Part shown: one piece after another, positions 36,961-50,300 of the stretch
How positions within the stretch are numbered: position 1 is the stretch's first letter
Layout: the number at the start of each line of letters is the position of its first letter
NCBI GenBank assembly: GCA_035772735.1
Contig: JASDFA010000010.1
Span: forward strand, 89,923,001-89,987,000
DNA: 64,000 nucleotides
Reading direction: 5' to 3'
Origin: Datura wrightii
Taxonomy: Eukaryota > Streptophyta > Magnoliopsida > Solanales > Solanaceae
Program-made: the position numbers and the translations under genes
Notes under the pieces: model-generated
What the model was told of the DNA's origin: nothing
What the model saw: only the letters and a program-made list of their open reading frames with translations
Database searches by the model: none

Positions 36961-39900
36961 ATGGCAGACTCACAGGGAGTTTCAGATTCACATGGAGCTT
37001 CAAATTCAAGCTCTGGAAGTCAAGGTTTTCTGGACATGATGAATCCAATGTACATACATCCATCGGAAAGTGCAGGATATGCATTGATTCCGGTAAAATT
37101 TGATGGCACAGGCTACAGATCATGGAGGAGAGGCATTCTCAGGGCATTATCAGTGAAGAACAAACTAGGATTTATCGATGGAAATGCAAGAAGCCAGATC
37201 CTAACTCAGATAGCTGCGCAATGTGGGAAAGGTGTGATGACATGGTTACTTCATGGATGTTGAATTCACTATCACCAGAATTAATGGACAGTTTGCAGTA
37301 TGTGAATAATGCAAAGGAGCTTTGGGATGAGCTTGAGGAAAGGTATGACCAAACTAATGGAGCTAAGCTTTACCAGTTACAAAGAGACATCAATGAGTTT
37401 GTTCAAGGTAATCTGGACATCACTGCCTATTACACAAAATTGAGGAAGCTTTGGGAAGAACTAAGTGCACTTGATCTGAATATGCATTGCACATGTTTGT
37501 GTGTTTGTGGAGGCAAAGCTGCTCTACAGAAAACTGAACAAGACAGGAGACTGATTCAGTTCTTAATGGGCCTAAATGAAGTTTATACTGTGGTTAGAGG
37601 CAACATCCTAATGATGAATCCACTACCTAGCATGACTCAAGCATTTGCCATCCTGACACAGGAAGAAAAACAAAAGGCAGTTAAGCCTCAAGGTAGTCGA
37701 CTTGGTTTTGAATCTACTTCACTTAATGTAGGTAGATTTGGAGACACACACTCTAGGACAAACTATAGGCAGTATGGTCAGCTGAAACATACCAGTGGAA
37801 GTAGTGCAAGTGGATCTGGACAGTCATTTAATAAGTCTGGTCTCTTTTGTGAACACTGCAGGAAGTCTGGCCACACTAAAGATAAATGCTATAGGTTACA
37901 TGGTTTTCCACCAAATTTTAGATTCACAAAAGGAAGGAATGCAGGTGGAAGTGCATCACATGTTCATGGAAACTGTGTGACTGATAGTCAAGAAGGATCA
38001 ACTCAAACCAGTCCCAACTTGTCCAAGGATCAATATGAACATTTGGTAAGTCTTTTAACAAGGATGCAGCATGGTCAGCCAGAAGATAGTGTGCACAACA
38101 ATGCTTGTGGAGCTGTAAACCTTGCAGGTATCTTAGCATGCTATTCCTCTATAACTGAAATAGGTAACTTGTCATGTAAATGTTTGAAGTTGTCTGCTGA
38201 TTCCTGGATAATTGACTCTGGTGATACACATCACATGACCTTCAATAGAACACTCTTGTCACAGATTAGACTACTACCTTATCCCTTCCTAGTAAGCCTA
38301 CCTAATGGATATAAAGTTAAAGTAACTGAAGTTGGTAATGCAGTTGTTGGACCAGATTTAATCCTTCATAGAGTCTTGTTTGTTCCTAGTTTCAAATTCA
38401 ATTTGATTTCAGTCCATAGCCTGGCTTCACATCTTAAAGGTATTGTTAGTTTCAATGATGCTTTATGTATAATGCAGGGCCCTTCAATGAAGAGGCCACT
38501 GGAGATTGGTAAAGCTAGAGATGGACTCTACTTTCTTTGTTCAAAATGCCACACTGGACATTCTGCCTCATTCAAAACCTGCAATTCAGCTTCTGGTCTA
38601 TTTTCTCCTACTTTGAAAGGATGTAATCCAAGCTCTGTAAACATTCATAGTTTGTCTTATGAAGAGTTGAACACAGAATCTTCTGTATTGCCTGGAAATT
38701 CCTCTGTAATGACTCCTCATTCAATAAGAAATGTACCTTCTATACTGTCTAGTAATTCATCTGTAATGAATTCTCACTCAATGGAAAATGTTGATTCTTT
38801 GAATTCTATGTTTTGTGGAAACAGTGTTGATTACTTGTAGCATAGTAGACTAGGACATGTACCCTTTGTTAAGATGAGGTGTATTCCAACTATACCTGTC
38901 CAATTTGCACCTAAACAGCCTTTCCTATGTTCAGTCTGCCCATGGCTAGACAAACAAGAATGCCTTTCACACAAAGCACCATTAAATCCACCAAAATATT
39001 TGATGTTCTTCATGTGGATATTTGGGGACCATATCATACACCAACACATGATAATCACAAGTATTTCCTTACTCTGGTAGATGATTACAGCAGAGCTACA
39101 TGGATACAAATGTTGCAATGTAAAAGTGGTGCCATTCAGAGCATCAAAACCTTTGTATCTCTCATTGAAAATCAGTTCCAAAGTACACTTAAAACCATTA
39201 GAACAGACAATGGATCAGAATTCACCAGCAATGAAGCTCTCTCTTTCTTTCAGTCTAAAGGAGTCATACATCAAAAGACTTGCCCTTACACACCCCAGCA
39301 GAATGGAGTAGTTGAAAGAAAACACAAGCACCTTTTAGAGACTGCTAGAGCTTTGCTTTACCAATCCAAATTACCTTTGAGATATTAGGGAGAATGCCTT
39401 AAAACAGCAGTGTATATCATAAATAGGCTGCCTTCCACAATCCTCAATAATAAAACTCCTTTTGAACTCCTCTACCACAAGAAACCTACTTATTCTCACC
39501 TGAAAGCATTTGGATTCTTGTGCTTTTCAACTACACTCAAAACACACAAAGATAAGTTTGAGCCAAGAACAACACCACATATATTTGTTGGATATCCTTA
39601 TGACACAAAAGGGTACAAGGTACTAGATCTAGCCACTAAGAAAATACATGTTTCTAGAGATGTAGTATTTCATGAATTTGTTTTTCCTTTTGTTGTAACT
39701 GCTGCTGGTTCTAATTTTGAATCTGTGTCAAAGTTTCCTCTGTTACATTTCCTAGAGTCATCACTCATGGTTGTCCTATTAATGATAATGATCATTTCTC
39801 CAAACACTACATACCTACTGTAGTTGTTGATGAACTTCCATCTGAACAACATTGCACACCAACTGTGGTTACTGATGACTTTATACCTAGGCATCCTTCA

Positions 39901-41766
39901 CCTTCAACAACATCAGAAACTAACCAACATCTGTCACAGCCAAACACAAGTGAAGATACTACCCAAAACCTTCCTATTTCTCCTAATATTCACTCAGACT
40001 CACTACCTGCAACCCACTCCACTTCTCAAACTACAACACCACCACAAGTAATACCACCTGTTAGAAGATCCTCGAGACATCATAATGTACCAGGATACTT
40101 GCAAGATTATGCCTATATTTTTCCTAACCTACACACTACTTCTCTGCTGACCATGCCATCCAATCACCAAAAGGCCTTACCCATCTCATATCCAAACATT
40201 GAGCAGGCAACTCAACTTACACAGCATGATAGGGAACCTACTTCTTATGAGGAAGCATCTTTGAGCCCTGCTTGGCAGAAAGCCATGCAGCAGGAATTTG
40301 ATGCTTTGTATGCCAATGATACATGGGATCTAGTACAGATTCCAATAGGGAAGAAGGCCATAGGATGCAAATGGGTGTATAAGATTAAGTATAAAGCTGA
40401 TGGAAGTGTGGAAAGGTTCAAAGCTAGGCTTGTAGTAAAGGGATATACTCAAAAGGCTGGCATTGATTATACAGAAACCTTCTCACCAGTTGTCAAGATG
40501 ACCACTGTAAGGGTTTTAGTGAGCTTGGCAGTGAAAAGAGGCTGGGACTTATACCAACTAGATGTTAACAATGCTTTTCTTCATGGTGAACTTTATGAAA
40601 AGGTGTATATGGAGGTTCCACAGGGACTGTTAGTTGAAGGCAGTAACATGGCTTGCAAGCTTAAAAAGTCCTTGTATGGTTTAAAACAAGCAAGTAGGCA
40701 GTGGTATGACAAGCTATCCACCTCTCTTTGTTCAAGAGGATATGTTCATTCAGCAAGTGATTATTCTCTTTTTTATAGAAAATCTGGCAGTTCATGTGTG
40801 TTTGTTGCAGTGTATGTAGATGATGTAATCCTCACAGGGACAGATTCTAGTGAGATTCGGTCACTCAAATCATTCCTTCATGACAGATTCAAGATAAAAG
40901 ACTTGGGCAGATTACACTACTTTTTAGGCTTGGAGTTCAAGTATAATGACAGTGGTGTGATGATTACTCAAAAGAAATTTACTACTGATTTACTTCAGGA
41001 GTTTGACTGCTCAGGTTGTACAGCAGTTACTTCTCCCCTTGATTGCACTATAAAACTCCAACTAGATGATGATTCTCCCACTATTGATGCCACTCAATAC
41101 AGAAGACTGGTTGGTAAACTGAATTTTCTCACACATACCAGGTTGGACATTGCATATAGTGTGCAACATCTTAGTCAATTTCTGCAATCACCTAAGGAGT
41201 CTCATTTCAAGGCAGCACTGCATGTTCTGCAGTATCTCAAAGGTGATCCTGCACTTGGGATTTCACTGTCTAGCAAGCCAGATTACAACTTGTATGCATA
41301 TTGTGATTCAGATTGGGCAACTTGTTCAATCACAAGGAAGTCAGTTAGTGGATACATTGTATTTTTGGGTGATAGTCCAATAAGTTGGAAATCCAAGAAA
41401 CAGAATACAGTTTCATTGTCTTCAGCTGAGGCAGAGTATAGAGCTATCAGAAAAACTGTGGGAGAGTTAGTCTGGTTGGAAAGGTTGCTTGGTGAATTGA
41501 ATGTCCCAATCGACTTGCCTATACCTATATTTTGCGATAGTCAAGCTGCTATTCACATAGCAAAGAACCCTGTGTTTCATGAGCGAACCAAACACATTGA
41601 GGTGGATTGTCATTTTGTTAGAGAAAAACTACATGGAGGACTCATTGGCTTGCATCATGTTTCAACAAGTGATCAGCTTGCAGATCTTCTCACCAAGGCA
41701 CTGCCTGGAAGCAAGCATTCACAGATTTTAAGCAAGTTGGCAGTGAGTTACTCACTTCCAACTTGA
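36961..41766 (+). pseudogene. gag-pol of the copia element, broken
   Basis: Gag starts at 36961 ('MADSQGVSDSHGASN') and shifts frame near 37190, continuing with 'MWERCDDMVTSWMLNSLSPE'. A CCHC knuckle lies near 37850 ('CEHCRKSGHTKDKC'), a protease D-S-G near 38215 ('SWIIDSGDTHHM'), then the GAG-pre-integrase region. A TAG at 38838-38840 sits where the family has Trp before 'HSRLGHV'. A frameshift near 38940 precedes integrase (Asp in 'HVDIWGPYH', Asp in 'RTDNGSEF', Glu in 'NGVVERKHKH'). A second TAG at 39386-39388 replaces Trp before 'GECL'. A further shift near 39740-39830 leads to a long open RT-RNase H frame (39865-41766; 'GCKWVYKIKYKADGS', active site 'YVDDVILTG', RNase H 'AYCDSDWATC' and 'SSAEAEYRAI'). 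Not functional as written. Confidence 0.93.
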
Positions 41767-41773
41767 GGGGGGG
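41765..41773 (+). promoter_or_regulatory. Polypurine tract of the copia element
   Basis: GAGGGGGGG directly precedes the 3' LTR start TGTTAGA at 41774 and follows the pol stop codon by a few bases, the normal site of plus-strand priming. Confidence 0.88.
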
Positions 41774-42155
41774 TGTTAGAATTATAGTTTAGTTATGATT
41801 GAAGAGGCTAGTGGTAGTTAACAAGTTAGTTAGAGTTAGTTAGAATTAGTTAGGGCCACTAGCTAGTTAGTTAAAGTTAGTTAGTAAGTTGAGAGTTAGT
41901 TATAACTAACTTTTTCTTTCTGATTTTTCTCTTTCTTTTCCTTAGCATCAGATCATGTACAAGTATATATATCTCAAAGTAATCTACAACAAATGAAGCT
42001 TTCATTTCCAAAATTTACATCACTATGTGTTAACTTTGCAAATCTGTGTTCTTCCTCTTTCTCTTCAGTTTTCTGCTTCCTGCCTCCTTCTTCCTCTTCT
42101 TCTTCTTCTTCTCTGTTTCTTTGCTTGTCTGCTGCTCACAGCTTCCATTTCAACA
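41774..42155 (+). repeat. 3' LTR of the copia element
   Basis: Same length as the 5' LTR (382 bp). By eye it differs at three places: 'tagttatgatt' vs 'tagttctgatt', 'gttagttagag' vs 'gttagctagag', and 'ctctttctttt' vs 'ctctttttttt'. Followed by AGGGA, the target duplication. Confidence 0.93.
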
Positions 42156-42160
42156 AGGGA

Positions 42161-43040
42161 ACTAAAAAAAGATAAAATACATCACTTCTACAAAAAAAGA
42201 TCATACTCTGTCAACAAAAGATGCGTCATGGAGCAAAAAATTAAAAATACAATTATTGGCGTCGATGCAGAACCATTGAAGGTCAATAATTAAAATACAA
42301 ATTCTATCACATCCAATCTACTTTCTTTTCTCGGAAATTGAAATGTTATTTTTTTTTCTCTTATAGTGAATTTATTGTTTATTTAAATCAGGAAGCAGAG
42401 TTTGAGCAAAATAAAGCTTACCTGAATACTGTAGCATTTAAAGTTTGAGCGAAATAAAGCTTGTCTAAATACGAATGCTTGTTGATATCCTACAACAGCT
42501 GTAGCACTCATGCTCGAAGCATATTTTGATGCAGATGTTCACAGCAGTAGAATGTTCCACATTTTGTGTAAATGTTGAAAATACTTGTTTTATCTGCGGT
42601 AGCACTTGCAATCAAACAAGATTTTAATGTTGTTGCTCATTGCAGTACAGTCATTCATATTTTGTGTAAACACTATACGTCCCACTTTATTGTATATGCT
42701 TGTAAATGCAGACAACTCCTTCTGTGATTAGAAAAATCTGCAAATAACTAATTAAGTTTAAATCATTTATTTCTGATTTCTCCAGTCGAAACAAGAACTA
42801 GAATTGAAAGAGACAACTGGAGAAGGTTTAGATTACATTTTTTTATAACAGATTCATTTCATATATTGGTATATTGTGCAAAGTTGCTGCTTTGTTTGTT
42901 TGAGTTTATATATTGAATCATTCTATGTTTTTTTGGTCCTTTTATAAGACAATTCAAAATTCAATCAAGACAACTACCAAATTCATGAAACTGCTATATG
43001 GAAAGATTTCAAAGTTCTAGCAAATTTGATCTATTCATAA
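42161..43040. other. AT-rich intergenic stretch, no gene seen
   Basis: No protein or RNA gene is recognised. A short imperfect direct repeat, 'tttgagcaaaataaagctta' near 42402 and 'gtttgagcgaaataaagctt' near 42442, is the only visible structure. Confidence 0.45.
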
Positions 43041-43045
43041 CTTTA

Positions 43046-43245
43046 ACTTGTAACCCATCTTGGCCAGAAATCAAAGAACAAGATAAGCCTGATTTGATTA
43101 ATGGAATATATAAGGCCAAAATCGAACAATTGAGATTGAAACATTAAAGTGAAGTATCTTGGGAAGAGCTGTTACTTTTATTTACACAGTCGAATTTCAG
43201 AAACAAGATTTACCTCATGCTCATTTTTTTTTAATTATACTAAAT
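43046..43245 (+). pseudogene. Helitron Rep-domain fragment with HUH motif
   Basis: One frame from 43046 gives 'TCNPSWPEIKEQDKPDLING' and then 'IYKAKIEQLRLKH' before a stop. After a frameshift, the frame from 43159 gives 'GRAVTFIYTVEFQKQDLPHA' then H-F-F. In plant Helitron Rep/helicase proteins the same order occurs: a C-N-P-x-W-P-E-I segment, 'QDRPDL', then V-x-E-F-Q-K-R-G-L-P-H-A-H. The H-A-H is the HUH metal-binding motif of the rolling-circle nuclease. The catalytic Tyr region and helicase are not visible, so only a small piece remains. It lies just past the 3' end of the host gene. Confidence 0.75.
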
Positions 43246-44295
43246 AACAATAAGAAATTCCTAATACTTGATACTTTACGATGGTATAATCACAACATCA
43301 ATTGTTTTAATCGACTAACCAAAAGAGGAGTTCTTTTCTCGACCCCATTTCCAATTTCCAATACCAATAAAAATAGAGAAAAAGTATTAACAACTCTATA
43401 CAGTCACTAACACACACTTTTAAGAGCCTTGGTGATGAAATTATAAACACTAGAGATGATATCCTTTCATCTCAAACTAAATATGATAAAAGTTATAAAT
43501 TTTTAAATAAATAAAATTGTACGAAAAGGAGGCCTATGTAGTAATTGCCCTTATCCCTTCTTCTTTTTGTTAATTGCTCTACTCCTTATTCCTTTTATAG
43601 ACCTCAGCTCAGATATCCTTGGATGCCTAATTTGAGACCTCAACTCAGATGTAGTAGCCAGAGAAGTGGACAGATAAAACTAATGTTCCATCAATCAAGC
43701 AACAACTCTTTTTACGTAGGAGAGGGAAGAATCCTTTCTATAAGGGCTTGGGACTAGTAAAGATTATTCAAAAATATACGTTGAATGTTGAATTTATGCA
43801 TTGAATTTTCAATAATTAATTCATAATTTAAGAAGTCTTTGTGATTATTCCAAAAGAAATGATAAAGCTAAGGCAGTAATGTATGCTAACTACCCAATGC
43901 TGAACATCATGAGCTATCCCGTAAATCATAATAAAACCAGTTATTGCTGCGTGGATGAATCTGAAACAGAGGTGTATTCCAGCCAGGGCTACCAGTACAG
44001 TTCTAAGAACGGGAATTGCCTCAAATCAAGAAGACAGATTCAAGAGTAACTACATAATATGAAACTGAAATGCATAAAACCAGCTCAAGCTGGGGAAATA
44101 TATTCAAGCAATAAATTATCCTCCTTGTGCGTCATGTGAAAAAAAGTAAAGAGTTGTGGAAAAGGATGAATTAGGGAAAGGGAAAGATTGAATTGTAACA
44201 TAGCTCTATTTGCATGTCTCAAGTATAGATGGTTGCAACTGATTAAATAATCAGGGACAAAAGTAATGTCAAAGGCCTCAGTAACTTTGACCACA

Positions 44296-44301
44296 TTTAT
44301 T
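44296..44301 (-). terminator. Probable poly(A) signal of the E2 gene
   Basis: The minus strand reads AATAAA about 80 bases beyond the stop codon at 44382. Position and sequence fit a plant near-upstream element; plant signals are loose, so other sites further down are possible. Confidence 0.5.
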
Positions 44302-44381
44302 CTGGTTTTTAGCTTTGCGCAAACACTCGGGTATACCACGAACAGTCAAATCAAAAGCCAGAGATGGTTGTATATCTATCT

Positions 44382-47300
44382 TCAAACATCGAGGAGCAGG
44401 CGACGTGGATCTTCTACCACATCTTTAATCCTTCTCAAAAAGTATACTGCCTCTCTTCCGTCAATCAGCCTATGGTCATATGTCAGCGCAATGTACATCA
44501 TTGGTCTTGGGACAATGTCACCCCCAACAACCATTGGCCGATTCACTATTGAATGCATTCCCAAGATAGCAGACTGCAAAATCAAGCAACAAATATCAAT
44601 GGCGATATAGCTCTATGGGAAATCTCAAACCTTGTTGGCTCAATAAAGACAAGTACCTGAGGAGGATTTATGATGGGGGTACTTAGAAGACTTCCATACA
44701 CACCACCATTGGATATTGTGAATGATCCTCCAGCCATTTCATCAATAGAAATGGTTCCATTAGTTGCCTTCTTAGCAAGCTCGTTTATTGTCTTTTCTAT
44801 CTCAGCAAAATTCATCTGGTCAGCGTTGCGCAGAACAGGGACAACCAGACCCTGAACAATTGGAAAGCAAAGTTGGAAAACATTGGCAATAAACAGAGTA
44901 GGATCTCAAAAGCAGGTAAAAGAACAAATTCAAGCCATCAGATTGCAGGTTGTCTATAAACTATCAATCTAATTCAAAATATTGATTCAAAGAAAGGGAG
45001 GGCATGCCTTTGGAGTGCCAACAGCTATACTGATGTCGACATAGTCCCGATATATGATGTCATCGCCATCAATAACTGCATTAACTATAGGTTGATTCTT
45101 GAGTGCACTAACTGATGCCTGAAATTTAGTATACAATCTTTTTCATTGGAGTATGTCAATGAAAAGATATTAAAAAAACTATTAACATTGATGGCTTCAT
45201 ACCTTCACAAATCCAGACATGAGTCCTAACTTCACCCCATGCTTTTCAACAAACGTATCCTTGTACTCAGATCGGAGCTTCATCAAATTTGTCCTGCAAT
45301 AAGAAAGATTGAAGAAAGTGAACACAACTAATATAATGGGTGCAAAGCAAGCACTTCATGGGCTATGACAAATGGCTCCTCCACCCCTAATGTATCAGAA
45401 GAACAGAAACAGTCTGCTTACAGGATATCAACTTGAGAAAGATGCTTAAGTTATAACCTCAAAAGTCACTAGCTAAAAAAAATATCACCAAAAGGAAAGA
45501 TGTAGTAAGATTTGGACCTTCTTAATCACTCAAGTAAACCAGTTTTAGTCGTCTAAAGGACCTGTTACATGGACACTTCCATTTGCTTTGGCATATTCAT
45601 GTCGAAGGGGTATGATATGGGTATGGGTATTTCACGTGGCTTCTTCAAAATACAAATTTGGCAAAAATTAACATGTCAGTACCGGATACACATACTGAAT
45701 ATGTACCCTTATATGAATACATGCGACATAGATCAAGTTGTCAAAGGACTTCAGTTATCTTTCTGATAACACTAGGGTTACACTACAACACATGACAAAG
45801 AAGCTCACAAATTTGTTTATCAAAATAACAATCCAAACTTACATATCAACTTCATTGAATGTAGTCAACAATGCGAATGTGTTCTGAGAATCTTTCAAAC
45901 GAGTGGCAACTCTTTTCCTGAGCCTAGTCATGGGAACCTATCATCAAGGGAGATTCAGATGTCGCTACTCATTAATTGAGATAGATGCTCAAACGAAAAG
46001 TGTTGTGACAATAAGCTTTCAAAAGTTTAAAGAGACTAACTCGTCTTTCCCGCTCTTTAGGGGGGAGTTGGGGTTCTGTAGCCGAGCGCTTCGGAGGCGG
46101 TGAAGTTTCCTTAGACTTCTCCTTCACAGGAGCTGTCTCAACTTTGGGTTTCATTTCTTCCTCTTTTTTCTCTTGAACGGGAGAAGGTGGCTTCAGAGCT
46201 TCTTTTTCAGATGGCTTCTCAGACGGAGCAACATGATCTACACTATCCACACCCTCACCGGATTTTGAAATGATAGCAACTTTGTAGCCTGGTTCCACAG
46301 TGTCTCCTTCCTTAGCTACAAACTATAAATGTTCAAAAGCAGATGCAAAACCCATTGATATCAAAACAACAAATGCATAATAAACCTGGGGAAGAAAATG
46401 AAGACTTCCAGTGTTAACAATATTCTACCTTTTGGATTACACCGGCTTCAGGACTGGTTACATCAATTGTTACCTGGATGACATGTAATCCGTTAAACTC
46501 CTCAGAGACCCATAAAAAATTTGGAGTTAAATTAGTTAAACATGTTCAAATACCTTATCCGTTTCAATCTGAGCAATTGGCTCATCAACTTCTACTTTGT
46601 CACCAGGATCTGCATAAAAAGAATATGAGATTAAAGAACCAAGTCTTAAAGAAAAAAAGAATCATCGTGGACACAACAACAAAAACACATACTCTTCAGC
46701 AATTTAGCCAGTGTGCCGTCGCTTATGGATTCACCCATATAAGGAACAACAGCATCGACCAGATCACCTTTGGCAGAAATACAGATGAAGCAAAAAAAGG
46801 GCACAAAATGTTAGTAATTGTATCACAGACAATCGAACACAGTAGGAAACGGCAATTTAAGCATTTTCTGAATTATTAATAAAATTGTCAGTCATCTCAC
46901 TAATAGTCGTCATTCAACCCCACTTTAAGGGTTGACTCATCTTATGATAATCCAAATCTGTGGAATTCATTATATAACAATAAAAGCAAAGTGGTGAACA
47001 GTAACTTTGTCACTACAATTGAGAGACAACTAATTGTGCACACAATGAATACATTGGTTAAATGGCTCTAGACTTTAAACTCCATTATTGCAGTACCAGT
47101 ATAGCTGATTCCTCCACTTCGGATTAATGTATTTCAAGAAATCCATTCAGCTGAATTCATGTACTAATAATGAAAATAGAAGGGTAAACGTCCTAATATT
47201 CTTGTGTATTCATACTTAATCCCAACCAAGCCCAATAGAAGAAGAAGAAAAAGGGGTAGCACTGAAAAAAAGACTAGAAATGGAAACAAGAAGACGAACA

Positions 47301-50300
47301 ACCAATCCTCATTTCATGTCATATGGAGTATAAATCATTTGTAAATTTCCAATGAATACTTAATTTCACCCTATTCCAAGTAGCTATCTCTGTATCTATG
47401 GATAGATAAATGCAAATCAATCATCCACTCTCAGGTAGGAATTTGCATATTACCGTAATTAACATGTTAAAAGTTAGAGATCATAATGGAAATAACAAAA
47501 GAACCTACAAAGTTCAATTAATATCCACATAAGATCTCAATACTAAAACAGAAAAGGAGAAGGAAGGGTATCTTCTCTAAGGATACTAACAGGTAATAAT
47601 CATTTCAGGTGTCAAAACTAGAGAAGACATTTTAAATTTAAATAGTTACATGTTGGACAATAGCAGATGCGGCATTATTATCAAGATTCAAGACAAGACA
47701 AGGTTAATCACTATTATAGAAGATATACCACTATTTGAACAAAAAGGCCTGCTGCAAATCTGTTGTGTTAGACTTGAGTGAAGATTACCCACAGCTCTCC
47801 TGCAGACAATGAAATAATTCATGTGGACCAACAAAAAAAGAAGGAAAGAAAAGTAAAAGCAGCAAAATGTAGCAAAATCATCAATTCTCTTACTCTTTAC
47901 CCACTAACATCCCCCAATGAAAGAATTCCATCATAACAGGGTGCAGCATAAGAAAGAGAGAATTAATAGGTGGCAACACTCAACGTGCACATTCTTCAAA
48001 GGCATATTATTGTTAGGATATACTATTAACCATGAGTGTTGATAGTTTTATTTATGGAACGATTGTTTATTTATTTATTCAATTCCATAAATTTTTACAG
48101 TAACTAGTTCATTTTATCATATATGTGTCCTGTAACTTATATAGTAAATGATTTGGTGTATAGAATTTAAGCTTATACACAGAAGATTAAATCATCAGTT
48201 CTTATAAGTTAAAAGTTATAGTTCACAATTGTAGACGGAAATTTGGACAAACCATCAAAATGATTGTAGCACGATATTAAAAGTAATTTATCGTGATTAC
48301 GAGAATGGTATAGCTCTAACTTCTCGTGCTAGTGCATTTTGTATGTATTGAACAAGACCGAGCAGAGATATATGTTCTTCTAACCTAGAAAGGAGATCAG
48401 TTGTCCATACAATACTTGCCCACAAAAGTATTGAGAGAGTTCGGCTGTGATTTGGGATCACTATAGAAAACTACAGAACTGGAGTCGGATTTGCTTAAAT
48501 ATATCTGCTCACACTTCAAAAGATATTCCTTGAGTTAAATTTTCAGCATGTTTTGTATGTTCTACATATTTGTTTTTGTTGTCTATGAATCATAAAAGCA
48601 ATAAGATTCTTAAATGCTTCCGCTGTGTGATATTCTTTTTCTAACAATTGGTATTAGAGTCACGCTTGCATCTATATAGATAACATTCTGTTCTTCATAA
48701 GTTTAATCATTTGCTTATGTGCATTTTTGAAATTGTAAAACATGATATTTTCATGAAACGATTACTGATTTTATGAAAAACAAAATTTTAAAATTTGTTT
48801 TTTTATTCATGATTCGTGTATATTTAGTACTCTAATAATAATAATATGTGATAAGAATTAGTGAACAAAATTAAAAATCAAACCCTAATTTTGCTAAAAA
48901 CTTTTTTTCCCGATTTGCTCAGCGAGTGAATTTGAAGATTTCACGGATTCTAATCGACCTGAAAATTGATATTTTCATCTGACGACCCAATAAGAAAAAC
49001 TCAGTAACTTTGTTGTTGATGTAGGTCGTTTTTCGGCCATTCGAGGTTGTTTAGATAGGTTTTTGGCCATTTTTCTGTTTTCTGGAAGAAAAATTTAATA
49101 TAAAATTTGGACTGAAAAATTAATTTCGTGATAAATATTTGTCCCCATGATTGTCAAGATTAAATAGTAATGAAGCATTAAGTTCATGTGTTGGCTTAGA
49201 CCTTCCTCCATATAGGATGAATTTAATACAAGACAAATACGTATTTACTCGCAAGTTTTGATAATTTGTATTAACTCTTCTAAGTTGAGTGATACATGAT
49301 TGAATCAATGTAACTAGGATTATTTTTTATTTTCACTTGACTTAAACTAACAGTATACTCCCTATCGGAGTTAGGTCTGTAAAAAATAATGGAATGATTA
49401 GTCAGTTATTGTATATGCGTACTGCACGAGTAGTTCTCCAATCCCATCGATTGGCTGTTCACGATGCACGAATGTATATGTAAGTTATGAGTTTAAAATT
49501 TAATTATTCAGTGTTTATATGACAGTTTTATTGATCTATTGTAACGTTTTTCAATCTCAAATTCTATGTCTCCTTTTACCTAGCTTTTACAATGTCTCCT
49601 TTTACCTAACAGTATACTCCCTATCTAAGTTAAGTCTGCAAAAATTAATGGAGTGATTAATCAGTCATTGTATATGCGTACTGCACGAGTAGTTCTCCAA
49701 TCCCATCGATTGGCTGTTCACGATGCACGAATGTATATGTAAGTTATGAGTTTTGAATTTAATTATTCAGTGTTTATATGACTTTTTGTTGATCTATTGT
49801 AACGTTTTCCAATCTCAGATTCAATGTCTCCTTTTACCTACCTTAAACAAATTTGAGGGTCATAACTATGTTGACTGGAGGAGACACCTTGACATTGTGT
49901 TAACTGCTGAAGAGTATAAATTTGTACTCTACAAAGACTGTCCTTGAAACCAAATGATAAAGCTAGTGATGATGATAAGTTAGCTTATCAGAAAGCTGAT
50001 GAGATGGCGCGGTGCTACATTATGGCTTCAATGTCGAATGTGCTGCAACATAAGCATCAAGCTATGCTTTCTACTTTTGAGATTCTGGAGAGCCTCAAAC
50101 AAATGGTTGGTGACCAGGGTCGCTCAGTTAAGCAAACTACCATGAGAGCTCTCATGAACGCTAAGATGATTGAAGACACCCCTGTTAGAGACCATGTTCT
50201 GAAGATGATAATGAACCGGAGCTCTTGGGGTTGAAATTGATAATGACTCCCAGGTTGAGATGCAGTCTCTGCCAAACAGTTTTCAACAGTTTCGCCTGAA

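Larger units (their letters stand above)
36405..42155 (+). mobile_element. Structurally complete Ty1/copia element
   Basis: Two 382-bp LTRs (36405-36786 and 41774-42155), TG...CA ends, primer binding site, gag-pol in copia order (integrase before RT), polypurine tract and a perfect 5-bp duplication AGGGA (36400-36404 and 42156-42160). By eye the LTRs differ at three positions (about 0.8%), so this is the youngest dated insertion in the window. Despite that, gag-pol has at least two stops and three frameshifts. It was therefore either mobilised in trans or mutated fast after insertion. Confidence 0.95.

Noticed and set aside
45569..46103. Plus-strand frames of 65-66 aa within the E2 gene
   Set aside because: They lie in introns or opposite E2 exons; no motif and no support.
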